NCBI GenBank assembly: GCA_900757195.1 | Contig: CAAEMZ010000028.1 | Location: forward strand, 5,954 to 69,953 | Length of the DNA: 64,000 bases | Source: Lachnospiraceae bacterium | GTDB lineage: Bacteria; Bacillota; Clostridia; Lachnospirales; Lachnospiraceae | Direction: 5' to 3' | In this document: in pieces, positions 7,225 through 15,414 of the stretch | Layout: each line of letters opens with the position of its first letter | Numbering within the stretch: the first letter of the stretch is position 1 | Made by a program: the position numbers and the translations under genes | The notes under the pieces: model-generated | What the model saw: only the letters and a program-made list of their open reading frames with translations | Told to the model about the DNA's origin: nothing | The model's database searches: none

Positions 7225-9285
7225 ATGGGCTTATTTGGCAGAAAAAAGGACTTCTGGGATGAAGTGGACAGAGAGGCTGTAAAAGAACCCGGATATGAAG
7301 CCTTATCGGAAACATCGGAGGCCGGCATCGGAGATATTCCGGATGTGGTGGAAGATGGCCGGTGGCATCCGACAAAGAGTACGCCGTTTAAGGCAGTGAT
7401 GCGTGTATTGTTATTTGCTGCTGCGGTCGTTATGGCAGTTTCCGGATATTCGGTATATACATATTTCAGTAACGGGGGAAGCTGGTCCGCGGAACCGGAC
7501 TATTACCACAGTAATTATTTCGGTGAAGAATATAACCGGAATGTGACACAGTTACTGCACCTGATCGAGGCGATTGAGAACCGGGGAGAGATTTCCGAAA
7601 AAGAACTTGAAAAGGCAAATCAGGATCTGATTAAAAATTATATGAGCGCCGACGGCAATTTCTCATTTGCTGTTTACGATGAAGATGACAGAGAAGTGAT
7701 CGTCAGCGGCGAAGATGCGGTTAAACGGATTGAAGCCAGTCATTACTTTATTAAAATGGATTCTTCCGAAGGGCAGTTCAGCCTGGATACCGGCACGGAG
7801 AATGATGCTTATGACACTTCGGCGTGGAAGGGCGAGCTGACATCCCTGAAGGAGGGATACACCATCTATGCGGCGGTGGATAATGAATTAACATCAAAGA
7901 CGGATGGCTTTTACGAAAGCTATACCCAGTTTAAAAAGCTGATATCAACCTTCGGTATTGCCCGTATCGTACTGATCGCGGCGGCGGTGATTTTTATAAT
8001 CCTGTTGATCTTCTCGATTGCAGCGACAGGAAATGCCAGCGGTTATGCCGGAATTAAGCTGACATGGTTTGATAAGATTTTTACGGAGATTGGGGCCATC
8101 CTGGTTATCGGCCTGGGCGGCGGTTCTTTATACGGCGCATATTATATGATGGGGACGGAATACAGCTTCCGAAAGATTGCGGCCTGTGCCTTCCTCGTCC
8201 TGGCATATATTTTCCTGATCCGCGGCTATTTCAGTCTGGTACGCCGGATCAAAGCGGGAACGTTTATCCGGAACATGCTGTTTTACCGTATTTTTGAAGG
8301 ATTGGGCAAGCTTCCGGCAGTGCCTCGGATTCTGCTGATCCTGCTCGTGCTTGTATTGATTAACGGCGCCCTTGTGCTGGCGCTCTTTAAGCTGGATTTC
8401 TATGAAGTATTCGGAATTCCTCTGGTTTACATACTGGTTCCGGTGATTTTTGTTCTGGAAAATATCTGTTTCATCAGTTGGGTCATCCGAAAAGGAAATG
8501 CCGAGTACGGCGATGAATCGGAGGACGAAAACGAAGCGGCGGACGTTTCGGAAGATGTTCCGGAAGCTGCCATGGAGCAGACAGCCATCAGCGGCGATAC
8601 CCGTCCGACGGTGAACCTCGGAGAAGATGTGGCGGAAGCGCTGGCAAATGCCGAAGCCTCTGCAGCGCCGATAACAACATCGGCCAGTGACTGGGAGCAT
8701 ATGGATCTCGGCGCATCGGTGGATGAAGCGATTCAGGATGGCGGTGAAGGCGTGGCAGCATCTGAGGAAACTGAGGAAAGCAGCGACCATACAGTGATCC
8801 TTCCGAAGGATGAACTGGAAAGCCTTCTCGGAAATAACGGTCTGGTTCGGGATTCGGCCACATCCTTTGATTTCATTCAGTTGAATAAGGATATCCGTAA
8901 GCTCCACCGTTCGATTCTGAAAGAAAACGGCATTGCCGTAACGTTGAGAACACCGGACAGACCGATTGTTCTTGAGATGAATAAAGAAGATATGTGGAAA
9001 GCGATTTCCATGATTTATGATAATCTTGAACAGTATGCGGAAGCGGATTCCAGAGTTTATGCAGAGATGTATACACAGGATAATAAGCTGATCTATATTG
9101 TTAAGAATGCTGTGAGAGCGGAAGCGGCAGAAGCTGCGAAAGCGGTTACAGCGCCGGGAGCAGAGCTTACCGGAGGATTAAAAACTGCAAAAGCCATTAT
9201 CGAGAAGAACCAGGGTAAATTAGTGGTTGCCATGGATGGCAATATTTTTAAAACAGGTATTCTTCTTGGGATGAAGCGGGACTAA
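7225..9285 (+). CDS. membrane protein with degenerate histidine-kinase C-terminus
   Basis: Encodes 686 residues. The order is a cytoplasmic N-terminus, a membrane segment at about 58-80, an extracytoplasmic sensor-like domain at about 81-240, a cluster of roughly five membrane segments from 243 to 430, an acidic linker, and a C-terminal domain from about 550. The C-terminal domain has the outline of a kinase ATPase module: KAISMIYDNLEQYAE where an N box belongs, and GGLKTAKAIIEKNQGKLVVA where the G2 box belongs. The catalytic residues (N-box Asn pattern, DxGxG) are absent and no clear phosphoacceptor helix precedes it. I therefore call it a pseudokinase-like sensor with no adjacent response regulator. 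An AGGAGG site precedes the ATG. A terminator follows. Confidence 0.6.
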   Translation: MGLFGRKKDFWDEVDREAVKEPGYEALSETSEAGIGDIPDVVEDGRWHPTKSTPFKAVMRVLLFAAAVVMAVSGYSVYTYFSNGGSWSAEPDYYHSNYFGEEYNRNVTQLLHLIEAIENRGEISEKELEKANQDLIKNYMSADGNFSFAVYDEDDREVIVSGEDAVKRIEASHYFIKMDSSEGQFSLDTGTENDAYDTSAWKGELTSLKEGYTIYAAVDNELTSKTDGFYESYTQFKKLISTFGIARIVLIAAAVIFIILLIFSIAATGNASGYAGIKLTWFDKIFTEIGAILVIGLGGGSLYGAYYMMGTEYSFRKIAACAFLVLAYIFLIRGYFSLVRRIKAGTFIRNMLFYRIFEGLGKLPAVPRILLILLVLVLINGALVLALFKLDFYEVFGIPLVYILVPVIFVLENICFISWVIRKGNAEYGDESEDENEAADVSEDVPEAAMEQTAISGDTRPTVNLGEDVAEALANAEASAAPITTSASDWEHMDLGASVDEAIQDGGEGVAASEETEESSDHTVILPKDELESLLGNNGLVRDSATSFDFIQLNKDIRKLHRSILKENGIAVTLRTPDRPIVLEMNKEDMWKAISMIYDNLEQYAEADSRVYAEMYTQDNKLIYIVKNAVRAEAAEAAKAVTAPGAELTGGLKTAKAIIEKNQGKLVVAMDGNIFKTGILLGMKRD

Positions 9286-9294
9286 AGATACAGA

Positions 9295-9341
9295 GCCGGT
9301 TTGAATGTTTTCACAAAGAGGACTTCAGACCGGCCTTTTTT
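9295..9341 (+). terminator. intrinsic terminator
   Basis: An 11-bp stem (9295-9305 with 9324-9334) is followed by CTTTTTT. It separates the membrane protein from the zinc-ribbon gene, which begins 20 bases further on, so some read-through or a promoter inside this region is likely. Confidence 0.75.
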
Positions 9342-9361
9342 GGATACAGGAGGAGAGCCGG

Positions 9362-10381
9362 ATGATTATACATTATCCATGCCCGGAATGTGGCGCGGAA
9401 ATGACCTATGATATAAAAAAATCGAAGCTTTGCTGCAGTCACTGCGGCCATACATTGGTTCCGGAGGAGGTGCAGCCGCAGGGCGGGGCGGCAGAGGATG
9501 AAGCAGAAATTCCGGAAGGGGAGACATATGCGTGTCCGAACTGCGGCGGCGTGTTTATAACCGAAGAAAAGGAGACTTCAACGCTGTGTGCCTACTGCGG
9601 AACGCCGATGATTCTTGCCGATCGGTTTTCGGGAAAACGGCGGCCCGCCAGGATTCTTCCTTTCCGCATGAACCGGGCGGATGCGGAAGACGCCTTTCGT
9701 AAATGGTGCCGGAACGGTTTATTTGCACCGAAGGGTTTTGTCTCGGCAAAAAATATTCAGCGGCTGAAGGCCATGTACGTGCCTTACTGGCTGTTTCATT
9801 TTGATACCCAGGCCGAAGCCTTTGCAAAGGCGACGAATATCCATATTTTCCGTCAGGGCGATTACGAGATTACAGAGACGGAATTTTTTGACATTCACCG
9901 GGCATATCAGCTTCGGTATGAAAATATTCCGTATGATGCGTCGGCGAAGCTGGACGACGGGGAGATGGCAAAGCTGGAACCCTTTAACTTTGATGGACTG
10001 AAGGCGTTTTCTATGCCTTATCTGGCCGGGTTTGAATCCTCCGGCTATGACTTTGATGATGAAGCGCTTGCGCCGGCGGTGAAGGATAAAGTGACCCATT
10101 ATGCCGAAGATTATATCCGGGGGGCGGTATCCGGCTACACAACGGTCACGATTCAGGAAAAACGGGTGGACTTTACCCGTGAAGCCGGGGAATTTATCTA
10201 TGTGCCGGTCTGGTTTGTGGCATACAATTACCGGGAAACCGTCTATAAGTTCATGATGAACGGACAGAACGGAAGAGTGGCCGGAAAGCCTCCGCTGAGC
10301 CGGGCGAAAATGAACCTGTGGTGGGCCGGAATATCGGGCGCTTTGTTTCTGGCGGCCCTGGCGGGATCTTTTTTAATCTAG
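9362..10381 (+). CDS. zinc-ribbon protein with C-terminal membrane anchor
   Basis: Encodes 339 residues from the ATG at 9362, which has an AGGAGG site; the longer frame from 9305 would start inside the terminator. Two zinc ribbons stand at the N-terminus: CPECG...CSHCG (about residues 7-30) and CPNCG...CAYCG (about 58-82). A conserved-looking middle domain (RILPFRMNRADAEDAFRKW, YVPYWLFHF) precedes a single membrane segment at about 315-335. Proteins of this layout are common beside TPM-domain genes in Firmicutes, and here a TPM gene follows 22 bases downstream. A role in membrane-protein quality control or envelope assembly is plausible but not shown. Confidence 0.75.
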   Translation: MIIHYPCPECGAEMTYDIKKSKLCCSHCGHTLVPEEVQPQGGAAEDEAEIPEGETYACPNCGGVFITEEKETSTLCAYCGTPMILADRFSGKRRPARILPFRMNRADAEDAFRKWCRNGLFAPKGFVSAKNIQRLKAMYVPYWLFHFDTQAEAFAKATNIHIFRQGDYEITETEFFDIHRAYQLRYENIPYDASAKLDDGEMAKLEPFNFDGLKAFSMPYLAGFESSGYDFDDEALAPAVKDKVTHYAEDYIRGAVSGYTTVTIQEKRVDFTREAGEFIYVPVWFVAYNYRETVYKFMMNGQNGRVAGKPPLSRAKMNLWWAGISGALFLAALAGSFLI

Positions 10382-10403
10382 GACAGCGATGGAGGTGGAG
10401 ACT

Positions 10404-11192
10404 ATGAGAAAAGGGTATATACTTATCTTGCTGACGTTTTTGGCGTTTTTCGGAACTCTCGGAATTTTCGGGCAGAGCGCCCGGGCGGAGGGAAACCCTC
10501 CGGGAATCTATGACGATGCCGGCCTTTTCAGCGGTGAAGAAGCGGCGGAATTGTCGGAAAAGATACAGAAAACCGAAGGGGAAGAAGATTATCATGTGCT
10601 GATCGTGACAACGGCGGATACAGGAGGAAAGACGACAGCCGCCTATGCCGATGATTTTTTTGAGGCATATAACGGAGAGGGTCCGTCCGGCGCCGGTGTG
10701 CTTTTTCTTATTGATATGCAGCATCGCCAGCTATATATATCGACCGGCGGCGAAGCGGTGATCCGGGCATTTACAGACAAAAAAATTGATAAAATGCTGG
10801 ACCGGATTTATGAAAAAGCTGCCGATGGCGATTATTATGGAAGCTGTGTCCGTTTTTTAAGGGATGTTGAACGATATGCGCCGACGGCGAAAAAGGGTCC
10901 GGGCGTTGTCGAGGCGCTGATCCTGCTTGTTATCAGCGTGCTGGCCGGAAGAATTATCGTATTTTTCATGACCCGAAACCAGGGTGGAAGTGTTGCTGCC
11001 GGAGTCAATGATTATTTTGCTGCGGGGAACACTCAGGAAATCATCCGCCAGGACCGGTTTGTGAACCGGATGGTGACCCGGAGAAGGATTGAGAGAAAGG
11101 ATGATGATGACGGACCGTTTCGCATGGGCGGAAGCTCTGTTCATCAAAGCTCCGGCGGAACGACCCACGGCGGCGGCGGAAGGAGTTTTTAG
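10404..11192 (+). CDS. TPM domain protein, secreted and membrane-anchored
   Basis: Encodes 262 residues from the ATG at 10404, which has GGAGGTGG upstream. The N-terminal 28 residues are a signal peptide (hydrophobic stretch ending QSARA). The TPM domain follows: IYDDAGLFSGEEAAELSEKI, VLIVTTADTGGKT, AGVLFLIDMQHRQLYI. A membrane segment lies at about 165-185. The C-terminus ends with a small-residue tail (SSGGTTHGGGGRSF) that is typical of this family. The domain should face the outside. Members have been linked to photosystem repair in plants and acid phosphatase-like folds; the bacterial role is unsettled. Likely co-transcribed with the zinc-ribbon gene. Confidence 0.85.
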   Translation: MRKGYILILLTFLAFFGTLGIFGQSARAEGNPPGIYDDAGLFSGEEAAELSEKIQKTEGEEDYHVLIVTTADTGGKTTAAYADDFFEAYNGEGPSGAGVLFLIDMQHRQLYISTGGEAVIRAFTDKKIDKMLDRIYEKAADGDYYGSCVRFLRDVERYAPTAKKGPGVVEALILLVISVLAGRIIVFFMTRNQGGSVAAGVNDYFAAGNTQEIIRQDRFVNRMVTRRRIERKDDDDGPFRMGGSSVHQSSGGTTHGGGGRSF

Positions 11193-11203
11193 GTCGCAGG
11201 CGG

Positions 11204-11231
11204 AGAATCCCGTGAAGCAGGATTCTTTTTT
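11204..11231 (+). terminator. intrinsic terminator
   Basis: A seven-base stem AGAATCC/GGATTCT followed by TTTTT. It ends the plus-strand run just before the convergent ANTAR gene. Confidence 0.65.
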
Positions 11232-11232
11232 A

Positions 11233-11817
11233 TCAGGCGTAGGTTTTGAGGATATCCTCTGCGACCGCTTTTTTGGACATACAACTGTCCATCGCCTGTT
11301 TTTCGATGTAATGGTGGGCATCGGCTTCCGTCATTTTTAACTGGTCGATCAGCAGCCATTTGGCCCGGTTCACTGTACGGATCTCCTTCATCTTATCTTC
11401 AATGGACATCGTTTTCTTTTCCAGTTTTTTCAGGCGTCCATGGGTCGAGACCATCCAGTCAACGGCCTGAAGGAGTACGGATTTTGCGAGAGGCTTGGAG
11501 AGGACATAAACACCATGCTCGGCCACCTTTTCATAGGTGGCCGTATAAAGCTCTGTTTTTACCAGAAGTAAGGCGACCATGCTTTTTTCATGACAGAGAT
11601 CGATCGCAAAACTCAGACCCGGATCATCGGGAAGGGGAGAGTTGATAATGACAAAATCAAAATGCCGTTCGAGCAGCGTCCGTTTTGCGGAGCTGATGCT
11701 GCTCTCAAAACAGATCGGTGAAAATTTGAAGTCGGGGAGAAGCGTGCGCAAAGATGCATTCAGGCTTTTGGCGTTAGATACAACTAAAACGCTGTATACA
11801 GATTCTTTCAGACTCAT
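11233..11817 (-). CDS. ANTAR-domain antiterminator with degenerate receiver (NitR-like)
   Basis: Encodes 194 residues. Residues 8-120 have the receiver fold pattern, but the phosphoacceptor position is Asn59 (VIINSPLPDDPG) and the N-terminal acidic pair is Ser14-Asn15; only the Lys108-Pro pair is kept. A coiled linker (KLEKKTMSIEDKMKEI) leads to an ANTAR domain at about 135-190 (AKWLLIDQLKMTEADAHHYI, KAVAEDILKTYA). ANTAR domains bind RNA hairpins with six-base loops carrying A1 and G4 and so prevent termination. It is the last gene of the glutamate synthase operon, 50 bases after the glutamine synthetase-like gene. As I recall, clostridia have a comparable glnA-nitR arrangement. Likely targets are the three leaders at 16544, 16738 and 18210. 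With no Asp, control by phosphorylation is unlikely. Confidence 0.88.
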   Translation of the reverse strand: MSLKESVYSVLVVSNAKSLNASLRTLLPDFKFSPICFESSISSAKRTLLERHFDFVIINSPLPDDPGLSFAIDLCHEKSMVALLLVKTELYTATYEKVAEHGVYVLSKPLAKSVLLQAVDWMVSTHGRLKKLEKKTMSIEDKMKEIRTVNRAKWLLIDQLKMTEADAHHYIEKQAMDSCMSKKAVAEDILKTYA

Positions 11818-11867
11818 TCGGCTTCCCCTCTTTCATATTTTTGTATGCATTTCATAAAAGTCATTTC

Positions 11868-13094
11868 TCAGGATCGGAACGAATTCCCGGCGCTGTAGAT
11901 TTCTATCATCTTTTCCGGGAGAAGTTCCTGTATAAAAGAACTGTTTTTCATCACTTCAACGGCTGCCTTCAATGAATCCGGCAGCGCTTTCAGCGTATTT
12001 AAAATTTCAGGACCTGCGGTAAACAGGTTAATATCCACGGACTCCGGCGGCATCCGTCTGTTTTTGATGCCGTATAATCCGGCATAGATCAGCAGCGCGA
12101 AGGCGAGATAAGGGTTTGCCGTTGGGTCCGGAGAACGGAGCTCGGCCCGCCGGAATTCGCCGACAGCGGCAGGAACACGGACGAGCTGGGACCGGTTTTC
12201 GGTGGACCAGGAGATGTATTTTGGCGCTTTGCTGCTTCCGAACCGTTCGTAGGATTTTTCGCTCGGATTTAAGAAGACGGTCATATCGGAGACTTTCTCA
12301 AGGGTACCGGCGATCAGATAAGGTAAGATATCTTCACCGGAGACACTTTGGGCAGACATGTTAATATGAAGGCCGCTTCCGGGCTGTCCGGCGAGGGGCT
12401 TGGGTGAAAAATCGGCGTAGAGACCATTCCGGTCGGCAACGGTCTTTACCACGGTCTGAAAGGTCATGGCATTGTCCGCTGCGGAAAGGGCATCGGAATA
12501 CCGGAAATCAATTTCATTTTGTCCGGGACCCTGTTCATGGTGAGAGCTTTCCGGACGGATTCCCATCTGCTCAAGGGTAAGGCAGATCTCCCTGCGGACA
12601 TTTTCGCCCCGGTCATCCGGTGCAATATCCATATATCCGGCATGATCGTAAGGAATCCGGGTGGGCTTGCCGTTTTCGTCCAGATTAAAAAGGTAAAATT
12701 CCATCTCTGCGCCGAAGGCGAAGGAAATTCCTTCCTTTTTCGCATCGGCAATGGCTTTTTTTAAAAAACTCCGGGTATCACATTCAAAGGTTTTGCCATC
12801 CGGATAGGTAATATCGCAGAACAGACGGATGACCCGGCCGTGTTCGGGACGCCATGGCAGAACGGCCAGTGTTTCCGGATCCGGATGAAGCAGTAAGTCC
12901 GAACGGGCTTCATCACCGAAACCGTCGATGGCCGAAGCATCGATGGCGATACCATATTCAAATGCCCGGGAAAGTTCAGAAGGCATGATGGATATATTTT
13001 TTTGTTTGCCGTAAATATCACAAAAGGCAAGTCGAATGAATTTGACATCTTCTTCACGCACATACTGCATAATTTCCTGCGGTGAATATTTCAT
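11868..13094 (-). CDS. glnA: type I glutamine synthetase-like protein with altered flap and short C-terminus
   Basis: Encodes 408 residues, about 35 shorter than typical bacterial GSI. The GS core is clear: latch Asp52 (IDASAIDGF), metal ligands Glu130/Glu132 (AEMEFYLF), SHHEQGPGQNEIDF (184-197), His243 (GSGLHIN), NRSQLVRVP (300-308) and RAELRSPDPTANPY. Where GSI normally has GYEAP, whose Glu is the flap base that completes the active site, this protein reads SSKAP with Lys289. The usual C-terminal tail (WDYYRTQ-type region) is absent. It may be a slow or specialised ligase, or a glutamine-sensing regulator; a true GSIII is encoded at 18286. It is the fourth gene of the gltB operon, directly upstream of the ANTAR gene. 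Confidence 0.85.
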   Translation of the reverse strand: MKYSPQEIMQYVREEDVKFIRLAFCDIYGKQKNISIMPSELSRAFEYGIAIDASAIDGFGDEARSDLLLHPDPETLAVLPWRPEHGRVIRLFCDITYPDGKTFECDTRSFLKKAIADAKKEGISFAFGAEMEFYLFNLDENGKPTRIPYDHAGYMDIAPDDRGENVRREICLTLEQMGIRPESSHHEQGPGQNEIDFRYSDALSAADNAMTFQTVVKTVADRNGLYADFSPKPLAGQPGSGLHINMSAQSVSGEDILPYLIAGTLEKVSDMTVFLNPSEKSYERFGSSKAPKYISWSTENRSQLVRVPAAVGEFRRAELRSPDPTANPYLAFALLIYAGLYGIKNRRMPPESVDINLFTAGPEILNTLKALPDSLKAAVEVMKNSSFIQELLPEKMIEIYSAGNSFRS

Positions 13095-13138
13095 ATGACA
13101 ACCTACTTTCTACTACTATATCATTTAACGTTAAAGGT

Positions 13139-13858
13139 TTAATTGGCTACATACATCTGTTTGTAGGGATTTTTACTGTCCGGTGTGATAACAGTAAACG
13201 GCGCGTCCATCACCTGACGGAAATCACGACCGAAAAGGGTACAGTATTCGGCGATATCCGCTTCAATTTCGGCCATATCTTCGGGTGTGGCAGGATTTAC
13301 CGTGACCTGTCCGGGGAAAGAAATACCGTCCGTTCTGCCGCGCAGGTACATTTTTCCGCCATGCATTCCGGTACATGGAAAACTGCCGACGATTTTGTCA
13401 GCATCCGCCGTTAATCCGAGAACAATGATTTTTCCGCCGGCCTGATATTCACCGAGAAAGCTTCCGGCACAGCCGCCGATGACCATAACGGGCATTTTTT
13501 CACGATAGGCCTTCATATGGATTCCGGCGCGGTATCCGGCATTGTCCCGGACAAAGATTTTTCCGCCCCGCATCGCATATCCGGCGGCATCACCGATGTT
13601 TCCGTGGATAATGATCTCCCCGGCGTTCATCGTATCGCCGACGGCATCCTGAGCATTGCCGCTGACGATGATCTTCGCACCGTTCAGATAGGCGCCCAGG
13701 GCATTTCCGGGGATTCCACTGACAGTAATTTCGATATGATCCATGCCGGTTCCGATAAAGCGCTGTCCGAGACAGTTTTGGATACAGCAGTCCCTTTCTG
13801 CCCGGCGGATCTGGTCATTCAATTCTCTATAGTTCAGATTCATTGCATTGACTAACAT
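13139..13858 (-). CDS. glutamate synthase, GXGXG domain subunit
   Basis: Encodes 239 residues, a right-handed beta-helix with repeated G-x-x-G turns: GTGMDHIEITVSGIPGNALG, GDTMNAGEIIIHGNIGDAAG, MRGGKIFVRDNAGYRAG, GGCAGSFLGEYQAGGKIIVL. This is the C-terminal GXGXG domain of glutamate synthase as a separate polypeptide, the archaeal-type arrangement. It should assemble with the FMN/iron-sulphur subunit (13906-15414) and the amidotransferase subunit (15411-16505) so that ammonia from glutamine reaches 2-oxoglutarate. It lies 47 bases downstream of the FMN subunit and 44 upstream of glnA. A GGAGG site is 13 bases before the first ATG; a second ATG five codons in (13843) is also possible. Confidence 0.9.
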   Translation of the reverse strand: MLVNAMNLNYRELNDQIRRAERDCCIQNCLGQRFIGTGMDHIEITVSGIPGNALGAYLNGAKIIVSGNAQDAVGDTMNAGEIIIHGNIGDAAGYAMRGGKIFVRDNAGYRAGIHMKAYREKMPVMVIGGCAGSFLGEYQAGGKIIVLGLTADADKIVGSFPCTGMHGGKMYLRGRTDGISFPGQVTVNPATPEDMAEIEADIAEYCTLFGRDFRQVMDAPFTVITPDSKNPYKQMYVAN

Positions 13859-13905
13859 AAATTATACCACACCTCCAAGTGTTTTTCACAGTATTTTGGC
13901 CGTGT

Positions 13906-15414
13906 TTATTCGCCCGCATGGGCGATGCCGAGAATGGACAGTTCTTTGTCGGTTAAGCCGATACCGCGGAGCATGAAACGGTTCCCGCGGAGGCTTTCGA
14001 TGGAATTGATGCCCATTCCGCCCATCAGTTCTTTGATTTCGTGCTGCCATGCGGTCATGAGATGAACGAGACGCCGGCTGCCTTCTTCCGGATTCAGCCG
14101 CTGAACGAGTTCCGGGCGCTGAGTAGCGATTCCCCAGTTGCATTTACCGCTCTGGCAGGTGCGGCACAGATGACAGCCAAGGGCCAGAAGGGCGGCTGTC
14201 GCTACATAGCAGGCATCTGCGCCGAGGGCGATGGCTTTAACGACATCGGCCGCGCTTCGGATGCTTCCGCCGACGATCAGGGAAACCTGATTCCGGATGC
14301 CTTCATCCCGCAGGCGCTGGTCTACAGCGGCCAGAGCCAGTTCGATCGGAATACCCACGTTATCCCGGATGCGTGTCGGCGCAGCGCCGGTGCCGCCGCG
14401 GAAGCCGTCGATAGCGATGATATCCGCCCCGCTTCGGGCGATACCGCTGGCAATGGCGGCGATGTTGTGTACGGCGGCCACTTTAACAATCACAGGTTTT
14501 TTATATTCGGTCGCTTCCTTCAGTGAGTAAACAAGCTGACGCAAATCTTCAATAGAGTAGATATCATGATGGGGCGCCGGAGAAATGGCGTCCGAGCCCT
14601 CCGGAATCATTCGGGTACGGGAAACATCGCCGACGATTTTAGCGCCGGGCAGGTGTCCGCCGATTCCGGGTTTTGCCCCCTGACCCATTTTAATTTCGAT
14701 GGCGGCCCCGGCTTCCAGATAGTCCTTATGGACACCGAAACGCCCGGAGGCAACCTGAACAATGGTATTTTCACCGTAGCAGTAGAAGTCCTCATGAAGT
14801 CCGCCTTCACCGGTATTATAGAGAATACCGAGTTCCCGGGCCGCTTTTGCCAGAGCGGCATGGGCGTTGTAGCTGATGGAGCCGTAGCTCATCGCAGAGA
14901 ACATGACGGGCATGGAGAGATCGATCTGGGGCGGCAGCTCAAGGTTTAAGGTGCCGTCGGCACGGCGCTGCATTTTTTCCGGCTTTTTGCCGAGAAATAC
15001 CCGGGTTTCCATCGGCTCCCTCAGAGGGTCGATCGGGGGATTGGTGACCTGGGAGGCATTGATAAGGATTTTATCCCAGTAGACAGGCAGCGGTTTGGGG
15101 GTGCCCATGGAGGAGAGAAGAACGCCGCCGCTGTTCGCCTGTTTATAGATTTCTTTAATCGTATCGCTTTTCCAGTTTGTATTTTCACGAAGCTGGCAGT
15201 CGCTTTTGACGATCTTCAGAGCCCGGGTCGGGCAGAAGGATACGCAGCGCTGACAGTTGACGCATTTGGATTCGTCAATCGTGAGGATGCCCTGTCCGGC
15301 ATCAAAGGTATGGACACCGTTGGCACATTGCTGTTCACAGATTCTGCACCGGATACAGCGATGCTCATTCCGGATCACTTCAAATTCAGGATATATAAAT
15401 TCTACGCCCATCAA
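13906..15414 (-). CDS. gltB: glutamate synthase, ferredoxin-fused FMN subunit
   Basis: Encodes 502 residues. Residues 19-70 carry two [4Fe-4S] ferredoxin motifs (CIRCRICEQQC and CVNCQRCVSFC). From about 95 onward comes the FMN-binding barrel of glutamate synthase: YNTGEGG, AAIEIKMGQGAKPGIGGHLP, DGFRGGTGAAPT, LIVGGSIRSAADVVKAIALG and GCHLCRTCQSGKCNWG, which supplies the [3Fe-4S]-type cysteines. It converts 2-oxoglutarate plus channelled ammonia to glutamate. No GltD-like flavin subunit is encoded in the window, so reduced ferredoxin or an unlinked partner is the likely electron donor. The start overlaps the stop of the amidotransferase gene by four bases (ATGA). Confidence 0.93.
   Translation of the reverse strand: MMGVEFIYPEFEVIRNEHRCIRCRICEQQCANGVHTFDAGQGILTIDESKCVNCQRCVSFCPTRALKIVKSDCQLRENTNWKSDTIKEIYKQANSGGVLLSSMGTPKPLPVYWDKILINASQVTNPPIDPLREPMETRVFLGKKPEKMQRRADGTLNLELPPQIDLSMPVMFSAMSYGSISYNAHAALAKAARELGILYNTGEGGLHEDFYCYGENTIVQVASGRFGVHKDYLEAGAAIEIKMGQGAKPGIGGHLPGAKIVGDVSRTRMIPEGSDAISPAPHHDIYSIEDLRQLVYSLKEATEYKKPVIVKVAAVHNIAAIASGIARSGADIIAIDGFRGGTGAAPTRIRDNVGIPIELALAAVDQRLRDEGIRNQVSLIVGGSIRSAADVVKAIALGADACYVATAALLALGCHLCRTCQSGKCNWGIATQRPELVQRLNPEEGSRRLVHLMTAWQHEIKELMGGMGINSIESLRGNRFMLRGIGLTDKELSILGIAHAGE

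Noticed and set aside
12116..12764. Plus-strand frames within glnA
   Set aside because: Shadows of the minus-strand glutamine synthetase-like gene.
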